From Desulfobacteria bacterium (lineage in GTDB: Bacteria; Desulfobacterota; Desulfobacteria; Desulfobacterales; C00003060), in assembly GCA_030145395.1 (NCBI GenBank), contig JAQYVR010000140.1:1-35175 (forward strand): a stretch of DNA of 35,175 bases, written 5' to 3'. The position numbers and the translations under genes were made by a program. The notes below the pieces were generated by a model that saw only the letters and a list, made by a program, of their open reading frames with translations, was not told the DNA's origin and searched no databases. Below are positions 8,654 to 16,432 of the stretch, piece after piece. Each line of letters opens with the position of its first letter. Within the stretch, counting starts at the first letter, position 1.

Positions 8654-8682
8654 AAAATGCCACTTCTTATCCTTGGTGTCAA
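8654..8682 (-). promoter_or_regulatory. Candidate sigma70 promoter for the aro leader
   Basis: Minus strand TTGACA (8677-8682), 17-bp spacer, CATTTT (8654-8659, weak -10), about 24 nt before the leader peptide ATG. Confidence 0.5.
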
Positions 8683-8786
8683 GGAAAAAGATGGAGGGCC
8701 ATTGCCCACTTCACTGTCTCCCGAAGGGAAAGCAGGCAAGGAAATATACCCCCTTTTGCGGTTCGAGAGAGAAATTACTTTTTTCC

Positions 8787-8813
8787 TAAAGTTTTTCCGT
8801 AATTGTCCGAAAG
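8787..8813 (+). promoter_or_regulatory. Candidate sigma28 (FliA) promoter
   Basis: TAAAGTTT-N11-TCCGAAAG compared with consensus TAAAGTTT-N11-GCCGATAA. Lies 21 nt upstream of the ATG at 8835, which begins the flagellar-type pair. Confidence 0.55.
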
Positions 8814-8834
8814 AAAGAGTGAGGATGAGTCCCT

Positions 8835-9242
8835 ATGACTGTAACCACCTATCACATACATAATGTCCTTAGAACATACATTGCACGACTGGGCAAAGGC
8901 ACGCGACGTCGCCACAAAAAGGGCGACGCGAAGCAGAGATGTTTAGCCTGTGTTAACATCTTTGCTCGGGCAAGGCGAAAAGCTGTAATTGACAAGGTAA
9001 CATCGGACATTGTCGATAGGATAATCCTTAAGAGCCCGCGCGATGATGCGCAAAGGGAGAACCGCACGCAAGTTGGGCATCAAGGCGGAAATGGCACTTC
9101 GATGAAGAAAGAAGATGCCGAACTGGTTTTCAAGTTCATCGATAAAGAAAAACGGGAGGTAACAAAAACCATCTCTATCGGGAATTCCGGATTGCTGAAA
9201 AATCGGCAGCAAGAAAACACGGAGACCAGAGCGGATAACTAA
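8835..9242 (+). CDS. Conserved hypothetical protein of the type found beside flgM in delta-proteobacteria
   Basis: 'YHIHNVLRTYIARLGKG...ARRKAVIDKVTSDIVDRI' resembles the small conserved protein next to flgM in Desulfovibrio/Geobacter (from memory). Followed by a FlgM-like ORF. Confidence 0.5.
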   Translation: MTVTTYHIHNVLRTYIARLGKGTRRRHKKGDAKQRCLACVNIFARARRKAVIDKVTSDIVDRIILKSPRDDAQRENRTQVGHQGGNGTSMKKEDAELVFKFIDKEKREVTKTISIGNSGLLKNRQQENTETRADN

Positions 9243-9271
9243 ATGATTGCATTGCATACAGGGGTCTGTTC

Positions 9272-9544
9272 ATGAAGACTTACGTTATTGGGTACCGGAT
9301 AAACAAATGCGTCGATGATACCGCCTATAATCCTTGGAAGAGGAGAGGGGTCATCGAATTTGGACCAGACATCAGGTTTGACAAGGTCCGTGCCATCCAA
9401 GAAGAGATTCAAAGGGGAGATTACATAATAGACCATGACAGGATAGCCGAAAACATGCTGGGTGTCTTCACGGACGAAATGTCGGCTCCTCCTACTGTTC
9501 TACCCAAGGTTTTCCTCGTTCGATGCGTAGGCGTGCCTTCTTAA
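9272..9544 (+). CDS. flgM: FlgM-like anti-sigma28 factor (divergent N-terminus)
   Basis: 'DIRFDKVRAIQEEIQRGDYIIDHDRIAENML' matches the FlgM C-terminal pattern (R..kV..ik..I..G.Y.vd...iA..ml). Confidence 0.55.
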   Translation: MKTYVIGYRINKCVDDTAYNPWKRRGVIEFGPDIRFDKVRAIQEEIQRGDYIIDHDRIAENMLGVFTDEMSAPPTVLPKVFLVRCVGVPS

Positions 9545-9748
9545 CTCCTTGATGGATCCCCCCATGTTTTTCCGACTTTGCAGTGATTGAACCTTCCTGC
9601 CGCAAAGCGCCGACACGCCCCACCCATTTTGGCTTCACCCCCATCGAGTCTGATGACGACAGCATACCCTCTGGCGTTTCAAAACCAAAGAGAGTCGGTC
9701 TCTCGGCTATTGATAATAAGCATAATTTTGGCTATAAAAACGTCTACA

Positions 9749-10498
9749 ATGGTCACACAAAAGAACTCCAAGCAGCTTCACAAATTAATGGCCTACATCC
9801 TGGGGCGACGCCCCGATGAGTTTGGACTGGTGTTGGACGATCAGGGGTTTGTCCGCCTCAAGGATCTGCTCAAGGCAATTTCAGAGGAACCCGGATGGGG
9901 ATATGTAAGGAAATCCCACATCCAAGAGGTCCTCGTTGCTTCCGGCGAAAAGCCCTTCATTGCAGAAAATGAGAACATCCGGGCCGTTTTCCGCGATAAG
10001 ACCCCACAACCTGAAGATGGCGTAGCACCCCCAAAGCTTCTTTATCACCCCGTGCGTCGCAGGGCCTATCCTGTTGTTTGTGAGCATGGCATTTTGCCGT
10101 TAGGACAACCCCGGGTCTTCCTGACCACAACCCGGGACTTGGCACAGCGCATTGGAAAGCGCAGAGATTCGGAACCAGTGTTGTTGACCGTGCAAGCACG
10201 AAGGAGTTTTGAAGCAGGCGTGAGATTTTCAAAATACGGTGAAGTCATCTACATGACCGATCATGTCCCTGTGAGTTATTTCACGGGGCCACCCCTTCCA
10301 CAAGAAAAGAAGAAGGAAGCCCCTATACCCAAAAAAGAGCCGGCTGCAACATCCGAGGAGCTGCCAGGCAGTTTTGCCCTGGACGTGAAACGCTCCCAGG
10401 CTCTTCAGAAACAGTCATTGAAGCGAAAAGGGCTCAAGAAGGAAATTGCCTGGAAGAGAGATGCCCGAAGGTCGAGACGCAAGGGCAAGAAAAAGTAA
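9749..10498 (+). CDS. KptA/Tpt1-like RNA 2'-phosphotransferase family protein with altered active-site motifs and a Lys/Arg-rich C-terminal tail
   Basis: 'LHKLMAYILGRRPDEFGLVLDDQGFVRLKDLLKAI', 'LYHPVRRRAYPVVCEHGILPLGQPRVFLTTTRDLAQRIGKRR...GEVIYMTDHVPVSYF' parallels KptA domains. Start taken as Met55 of the listed ORF. Confidence 0.65.
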   Translation: MVTQKNSKQLHKLMAYILGRRPDEFGLVLDDQGFVRLKDLLKAISEEPGWGYVRKSHIQEVLVASGEKPFIAENENIRAVFRDKTPQPEDGVAPPKLLYHPVRRRAYPVVCEHGILPLGQPRVFLTTTRDLAQRIGKRRDSEPVLLTVQARRSFEAGVRFSKYGEVIYMTDHVPVSYFTGPPLPQEKKKEAPIPKKEPAATSEELPGSFALDVKRSQALQKQSLKRKGLKKEIAWKRDARRSRRKGKKK

Positions 10499-10583
10499 TA
10501 GGCCTCTATTATGATGACATAGGGCTTGATTTTTGTATGGATTGAGAGTAGGGTTTCAACGTAAAGAATCGGGGTAGAATTCT

Positions 10584-12863
10584 ATGGACGAAAATTCAAC
10601 AACGCTGGACAAAGAAGCCGAAGCGCTGTTTAAGCAGCTTGGCGGTATAGAAAAGCGAGAGACACTCAGCATAATCGGTGAGATTGCCAAGGCCTACCAG
10701 GATGAACAGGCACAGTCTGATCCCTGGAGGATCCTTTTGGGAGAACTGGTTCGTGGGATCTGTGCTGGTTTTCTCGATCACAAGTTGTTCAAAGAGCGCC
10801 AGACTGCGGAAGAGCATATCAGCCGCATTGTTGAAACAGTCAAAAAGCTCTCTGAAATGCCCGATCACGATGGGCAGATTTTGATCAGGTACCGAGGGCT
10901 TTTCAGTAGCGACATAAAGCCTGTTGAGCTTGACTATTTAGTATCGTTTGGAGACCTCATCATTACCCACGAATCTGCACTGGCTCTGTCCAGGCGTCAA
11001 CAAGACACCCATCCGCATCTGTATTCCCAACTCATTGAGGCGTTTAGTGTCTTTCGGGCCAACAATATCACGACACTCTTTATCAGGGTCCCTCAGAGCA
11101 GGCAGGAGGGTATGGAGTCTCTGGAGCCGTGCATTGAGGTCTTGTACCAATATTACCAGGCGGTCAAAGAGGGCAGCCCCATAGTGCTTGTCCACGAAGG
11201 GAAGGATATTCAGGTTCCTTTGATATCTGATCAGGATGACCAATTCGATCCGAACCTGACTATGTTGGCCGGCCTGAATCGCTTGGGCGAGACTGCTATG
11301 AAGACACTGGTGCAAGAAGCAGACAACTTCATAGAAGATGAGAGTGAAGACATCCCTTTATGTGACGTCACAAACGTGTTCAATGCGATTTTTGGCAGCG
11401 AGCAATTCAAAGACAGATTCGTCAAGCCGCCAATTGAGGTCAACAACGTCAAATGGCTCATGCTTTCGAGTGACCAGGAAATCCTCCAAAAACAAAAGAT
11501 GCAACTGGTCAATGCCATATTTGAGAAGTTTGGCGGCCCTTCTCAGGAAGCCGTACAAATCATCAACACCTTGTATGAGGGAGATTTCAACACCTTTTCG
11601 CCTTGCGACATTGGAGTGAGTCTTCAAAAAATCACCGGGATATTAGAGGAGATCGAGAGTCGTGATAAAGGAGAAGACGTTGAAAACGAACTCCTCGACA
11701 ATGTGGAAGACAGGCTGGATCCTTTGAAGGATGAACTCCTTGACGACCTGACTATCAACGGGAACCTCCTAGAAGCGAGCAGACCCGGTGAAGAACCCTT
11801 TTCGGCGAAAGTCCATGACAAGATAATCGACCTTGTGAAGTTCTTCAAGGGCCGCTCACAGACCAGAAAAAAACTAATAGCAATAATGACGCAGCGGGTT
11901 CGCTTTGATGAGCACGATTACGATACTATTGCAAGGATGTTTAGCATTTCTCTGGAAGACGCTCCCCGCCTGGTTCAAAATATAGAGGCATTGTTTGACG
12001 AAAAGGGTGGCTTTCTGAGAAAGGAATTTGAAGACAGAATCCCCGAGTTCGCAAGATACGGCGCGAATATATTCTTTTTCTTGTGGGTTTACCTGAAAGA
12101 GATGAGCAGAAAAAGCGATCGTGTAGCCTTCTTGAATGCCCTCCAGTTTCTGATTCCCAAGTTGGATCATCCAGAAGAGGGTATGAAGAAGCTTCTGGAA
12201 GATTTTGTCAGCAACCCCACAGAGGCCCTTTCCTCAGACAGGAATGCAATCATGCTGGCGACTATATTGCTCCGAAAAGAAAACTGGGAAATGGGGACCG
12301 AGATTGAAATAACACCTGAAGAAGTGCTCCTCGTAGAAGACAATATTAATGAAGAGGCTATCAAAGCCGCCTCAGATGCCGTAACGCAGGGACGAGATGA
12401 CTTCATCAGGAAGGTCGAGACAATTCACACAGATACCAAACAAGCGCTCTGGGGGTTCACTTCCGAGGATGAAGACCTGTCCGCAAAATACCTGCTGTCA
12501 CTTGAACGAGAAATATACATATTCCTTTCCATACTCAACCCTCCCATCGCCGGTCATGTGCTTAGAAATGCTGTCCAGGCGTATGGCGATCCACGCGGTC
12601 AGGTGTACGGCCTGAAGAAGAGCCGAGAAGACATCGATTTTCTCATAACCCTTCTGAGGATTATAGTTAGAGCATTGCAGAGAGTGGGTACCCCGGAAGA
12701 CCTCCAGTACCTGAGGCAGATCAAGGAGAAGCAATCAGAATTTGCCAGGCGAAAGGATGATCCTCGCTTTCTCGACATGCTGACCCGCGTCGTCCAGCAC
12801 TGTGATGAAGCCATTCAAGCTATTGAGAAAAGATCTTACCAAGGTAGCACGTCAACTACCTGA
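10584..12863 (+). CDS. Uncharacterised 759-aa, mostly helical protein
   Basis: Long ORF with coding-like composition. No domain recognised. 3' end overlaps the next gene start. Confidence 0.75.
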   Translation: MDENSTTLDKEAEALFKQLGGIEKRETLSIIGEIAKAYQDEQAQSDPWRILLGELVRGICAGFLDHKLFKERQTAEEHISRIVETVKKLSEMPDHDGQILIRYRGLFSSDIKPVELDYLVSFGDLIITHESALALSRRQQDTHPHLYSQLIEAFSVFRANNITTLFIRVPQSRQEGMESLEPCIEVLYQYYQAVKEGSPIVLVHEGKDIQVPLISDQDDQFDPNLTMLAGLNRLGETAMKTLVQEADNFIEDESEDIPLCDVTNVFNAIFGSEQFKDRFVKPPIEVNNVKWLMLSSDQEILQKQKMQLVNAIFEKFGGPSQEAVQIINTLYEGDFNTFSPCDIGVSLQKITGILEEIESRDKGEDVENELLDNVEDRLDPLKDELLDDLTINGNLLEASRPGEEPFSAKVHDKIIDLVKFFKGRSQTRKKLIAIMTQRVRFDEHDYDTIARMFSISLEDAPRLVQNIEALFDEKGGFLRKEFEDRIPEFARYGANIFFFLWVYLKEMSRKSDRVAFLNALQFLIPKLDHPEEGMKKLLEDFVSNPTEALSSDRNAIMLATILLRKENWEMGTEIEITPEEVLLVEDNINEEAIKAASDAVTQGRDDFIRKVETIHTDTKQALWGFTSEDEDLSAKYLLSLEREIYIFLSILNPPIAGHVLRNAVQAYGDPRGQVYGLKKSREDIDFLITLLRIIVRALQRVGTPEDLQYLRQIKEKQSEFARRKDDPRFLDMLTRVVQHCDEAIQAIEKRSYQGSTSTT

Positions 12864-14274
12864 TTTCCCCGAAATTGGTGCCATCTATCTTGTAGGCGGT
12901 TCCCTGCGCGATCGAATAATCAATCGTCGATCCCACGACTATGACTTCGCAGTGGGGGAGGATGCCAAGGCCTTTGCGGAAAAAGCAGCAGCAAAACTTG
13001 GCGTCCGCATGATCCAGATGGGTAAGGGAGATAAGGCGGTCTACAGGGTCGTATCAGGTGACAATGTCCTCGATTTCTCGCCCATACGCGGCAAGACCAT
13101 CCGCGAGGATTTGAAGACTCGCGACTTCACAATCAACGGCCTTGGATTTGACCTCTCTTCCGAAACCCTTATCGACGTTGTTGGGGGCCTGGACGATATC
13201 AAATCGAGGACCATCCGACTCATCTCAGAAGATGCAATCCTGGCTGACCCCCTGAGAATGCTCAGGGCATTCCGTCTTGCTGCTGTCTTGGGCTTTGAAA
13301 TTGCACCCCAAACCCTCTCTCTCATCAAAGACCACGCCGGACTTGTTATCCAGTCAGCCGGAGAACGAATAAGGGCAGAGCTTTTTGGGATGGCGGAAGC
13401 CGATAGATCTTTTTCCCACCTCAAGCAGATGTCCGAAACGGGGCTCCTGATGAAGCTCATCCCCGAGATGGGACCATGCGTTGATTGCCCGTCTGATGAC
13501 CATGGGCACAATATCTTTAAGCATCTCCTGCGCACTTATGAAGAGATGGAGATTCTTCTCGTCGAATATCCGTCGATCTGGCCCGAGTATGCCGAATTGA
13601 TTCGAAGTTATCTTGACCAGGGTAACCGGAAGGTACTCTTGAAATGGGCTGCTTTGTTTCATGACCTTGGCAAGCCTGCAACACGCAGTATCGATGCCAC
13701 AGGAAGGTTGCGATTTCTGACCCATGAGGAAAAAGGGGGTGCTATTGCCAGAAGCCTTTGCATGGGGCTCAGGATGTCTGGTCAGGAGCGATCATACATA
13801 GAGCTAATCGTAGGGAATCACCTTCACCCACTGCATCTCTTTGACTCTCACCAAAGGGGGTCTCTGACGAAGAAGGGCTTGGTTCGTTTTGTCAGAAAAT
13901 ATGAGGATGATGTTATTGGGCTCTTAGTTCACAGCATGGCAGACCAGCGAGCCAAGGACGGTCACAGTATTGAACATAGGGAGGCGTTTACGGTTTTCCT
14001 GAAAGAGATCCTTGATAAATATTTTACAGACTTAAAGCCCACCATGAGAGCCTCGAGACTGATTACCGGAAGAGATCTTATCGAACATTTTGGCCTCACG
14101 CCATCCGAACTTTTCGGGAAATTACTTTGGAAGGTCGAGGATGCAAGGTTGAACCGAGAAATCCGCACGAGGGAAGAGGCCTTGGAATTTGTGGCCAGAT
14201 TGCTTGAGATGGAGGGCGATGCCGGGATCGAACCGGCGACACCAAGCTCCGGAGGCTTGTGCTCTATCCGCTGA
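12802..14274 (+). CDS. CCA tRNA nucleotidyltransferase / poly(A) polymerase family protein with HD domain
   Basis: 'IYLVGGSLRDRIINRRSHDYDFAV' (GG..RD..DYD), 'TRDFTINGLGFDL', 'DPLRMLRAFRLA', HD motif 'ALFHDLGKP'. The last ~20 codons are antisense to the tRNA. Confidence 0.9.
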   Translation: MMKPFKLLRKDLTKVARQLPDFPEIGAIYLVGGSLRDRIINRRSHDYDFAVGEDAKAFAEKAAAKLGVRMIQMGKGDKAVYRVVSGDNVLDFSPIRGKTIREDLKTRDFTINGLGFDLSSETLIDVVGGLDDIKSRTIRLISEDAILADPLRMLRAFRLAAVLGFEIAPQTLSLIKDHAGLVIQSAGERIRAELFGMAEADRSFSHLKQMSETGLLMKLIPEMGPCVDCPSDDHGHNIFKHLLRTYEEMEILLVEYPSIWPEYAELIRSYLDQGNRKVLLKWAALFHDLGKPATRSIDATGRLRFLTHEEKGGAIARSLCMGLRMSGQERSYIELIVGNHLHPLHLFDSHQRGSLTKKGLVRFVRKYEDDVIGLLVHSMADQRAKDGHSIEHREAFTVFLKEILDKYFTDLKPTMRASRLITGRDLIEHFGLTPSELFGKLLWKVEDARLNREIRTREEALEFVARLLEMEGDAGIEPATPSSGGLCSIR

Positions 14275-14285
14275 GCTAATCGCCC
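14210..14285 (-). tRNA. tRNA-Arg (anticodon CCG), CCA encoded
   Basis: Minus strand GGGCGATTAGCTCAGCGGATAGAGCACAAGCCTCCGGAGCTTGGTGTCGCCGGTTCGATCCCGGCATCGCCCTCCA. Folds as a cloverleaf with anticodon loop CTCCGGA. Confidence 0.95.
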
Positions 14286-14515
14286 TCACAAATACCCGTT
14301 AAACCTCTTTCATATCGCCTTTTTTGTCAAGAGGAATCACTGTTTCCGCTTCATAACACCAGCAAACGCCCAACATTACAACTCGTTGCAGGGCTCGGGT
14401 CCAAATCTTGCCGAAATTCCTGCACTTTTCTACACTTGAATTATAGTCAGGCATGATTATATTATTGACCTGAGGGACAAAAAAATCATAATTTATACAA
14501 GAGAGATATGATGTC

Positions 14516-16282
14516 ATGAGCGAAAAAGAGGAAAAATTTCCGGATCCTAAGGATATTGAAAAAGAAATCAGCGAGTTCCTGTCAGAGAAATTTGGTGGCC
14601 GGGTAAAGCTTATCTCCCCTGTGGTTCTTCCTCAGGAAGCCTCCTTTGAGAAGGAAGAAGAAAAAGAGGAAGAACCTCCAAAAGAAAAGAAGCTCAACTT
14701 TTCGTTAAAGCCTGAGGAGCTTGAGGCCTATCTTGATCAATATGTTGTCAGGCAAGACCAGGGTAAGGCGATTTTGGCCACCAAGATCTGCACCCATTTC
14801 AATCGAATAAAACATTCTGAATCGTCCGGCGAAAAGAACAAAGGGCCGCTCGGTCAGATTAAGAACAACATCCTTATGATCGGGCCTACCGGAGTAGGCA
14901 AGACTTACATAATAAAACTGATAGCCGACAAAATCGGTGTCCCTTTTGTCAAAGGCGACGCCACGAAATTCAGCGAGACCGGCTATGTCGGAGGCGACGT
15001 GGAGGACCTGGTGCGGGATCTATTGCGTGAAGCCGATGACGACATCGAACTGGCTCAGTATGGTATCATCTACATCGATGAGATCGACAAGATTGCCTCC
15101 AGCACAAATCTCGTTGGCCCTGATGTTTCCCGGACGGGCGTCCAGCGAGCATTACTGAAACCGATGGAAGAGACAGAGGTTGACCTCAAGGTCCCTCATG
15201 ACCCCATTTCGATGCTTGAGGAAATCGAGCGCTACCGGAAGACAGGGAAAAGAAAGAAACAGGTAGTCAATACCAAAAATGTCCTTTTCGTGATGAGCGG
15301 TGCTTTTAACGAACTTGCAGAGTTTATCCGGAAGCGAATAGCGGATCAGAGCATCGGTTTCGGGGGATCGCTCACCAGCCAGTCAGAGCAGGTTGATTAC
15401 CTGCGGCATGTCAGGCCTGAAGATCTGATCAAGTTCGGCTTTGAGACCGAGTTTGTTGGACGGCTTCCGGTGACCGCGGTGTTTGAAAAACTCAGCGAGG
15501 ACGACCTTTACGCCATCTTAAAGAATCCGAACAATCCTGTCATAGTGAGCAAGAAACTCGACTTCGAGGCCTATGACATATCTGTCAAGTTTGAAGATGG
15601 GGCTCTGCGTGCCCTGGCGCACCTTGCTCAACAGGAGCAGACCGGAGCCCGGGGTCTGGTGAGCGCCATTGAGAAGGTCTTGTTGAGGTTTGAAAAGAAA
15701 CTGCCATCCACAGGTATAAAAAAGCTGCCGGTTACAGAAAAAGTGGTAAAGGATCCCGAAGGTGTGCTCCAAAAAATGCTCTCCTCTCCGGACCATGCCA
15801 AGTGGACAGAGTCTTATGAGAAGTTGGTCCGGGGTGAAAAGGAATCGGTCAAGCAATATATAGAGAACAACCAGACAGCGCTTGCAGAAAAATCTAAGAT
15901 ACCCATGACCCCTTCACGGATAGATTTGATTGCCGAAATCTATACCATGGGCACGTGCGGAATTAACGCTGTTATGGAAAAGATACAAACATACTATGAG
16001 CAAATCAAAAAGGTAGAGGCCTACTTTCATAAAACCCATGACTTGAATATTTGTCTGGACGAGGAGGCTATAGATGTTATTGTGTCGGATATGTTCTCTT
16101 CTCCGACAGCGCTTGGAGATTTATACAATCAGCTGACAACCGGCTTTGAATACGGCTTCAAACTAATCCGAGACAGGGTTGGCCAGGATACCTTCGTGAT
16201 TACCAAGGAGGCCCTTGAAAGCCCTGAAGGATTTTTCAACAAACTGGTTAAGAAAACCTGTGCTGAGCATCCCGAATCATAA
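14516..16282 (+). CDS. ClpX-like AAA+ ATPase lacking the N-terminal zinc-binding domain, with extended C-terminus
   Basis: Walker A 'GPTGVGKT', pore-loop 'GYVGGDVEDLVRDLL', Walker B 'IIYIDEIDKI', ClpP-type 'IGFG' loop. No Cys4 zinc finger in the first ~60 aa. Confidence 0.85.
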   Translation: MSEKEEKFPDPKDIEKEISEFLSEKFGGRVKLISPVVLPQEASFEKEEEKEEEPPKEKKLNFSLKPEELEAYLDQYVVRQDQGKAILATKICTHFNRIKHSESSGEKNKGPLGQIKNNILMIGPTGVGKTYIIKLIADKIGVPFVKGDATKFSETGYVGGDVEDLVRDLLREADDDIELAQYGIIYIDEIDKIASSTNLVGPDVSRTGVQRALLKPMEETEVDLKVPHDPISMLEEIERYRKTGKRKKQVVNTKNVLFVMSGAFNELAEFIRKRIADQSIGFGGSLTSQSEQVDYLRHVRPEDLIKFGFETEFVGRLPVTAVFEKLSEDDLYAILKNPNNPVIVSKKLDFEAYDISVKFEDGALRALAHLAQQEQTGARGLVSAIEKVLLRFEKKLPSTGIKKLPVTEKVVKDPEGVLQKMLSSPDHAKWTESYEKLVRGEKESVKQYIENNQTALAEKSKIPMTPSRIDLIAEIYTMGTCGINAVMEKIQTYYEQIKKVEAYFHKTHDLNICLDEEAIDVIVSDMFSSPTALGDLYNQLTTGFEYGFKLIRDRVGQDTFVITKEALESPEGFFNKLVKKTCAEHPES

Positions 16283-16318
16283 TTCCGGAATACTCTGAAC
16301 TGCTACAGCGAGCGCATT

Positions 16319-16338
16319 CCCCGCAGCTTGCTGCGGGG
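16319..16338. repeat. REP-like palindrome CCCCGCAGCTTGCTGCGGGG
   Basis: Perfect palindromic stem flanked by GAGCG-type sequence (agcgagcgcattCCCC...GGGGttagcgagcg). Confidence 0.7.
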
Positions 16339-16386
16339 TTAGCGAGCGAATCGAAAAATTGTAAAATTCCTTACAGTCGAAGATTT

Positions 16387-16404
16387 CCTGCAGCTTGCTG
16401 CAGG
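16387..16404. repeat. Second REP-like palindrome CCTGCAGCTTGCTGCAGG with the same GCAGCTTGCTGC core
   Basis: Same core as 16319-16338. Lies 30 nt before the ahbC ATG. Confidence 0.65.
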
Positions 16405-16432
16405 GAGCTTCAATTCCATGTGGTGATTACTT

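Noticed and set aside
8457-8682. T-box or TyrR-type explanation for the aroF leader
   Set aside because: No T-box specifier/antiterminator consensus noted and no obvious TyrR-like palindrome; the SD-preceded Tyr-rich ORF plus alternative hairpins fits ribosome-mediated attenuation better.
7845-8789. 314-aa + strand ORF antisense to aroF and its leader
   Set aside because: Shadow frame of a strongly identified gene; composition not protein-like; no RBS. The real signal there is the minus-strand attenuator.
9587-9748. N-terminal 54-residue extension of the KptA-like ORF
   Set aside because: Sequence is not protein-like and KptA homology starts just after Met55, so the start was moved to 9749.
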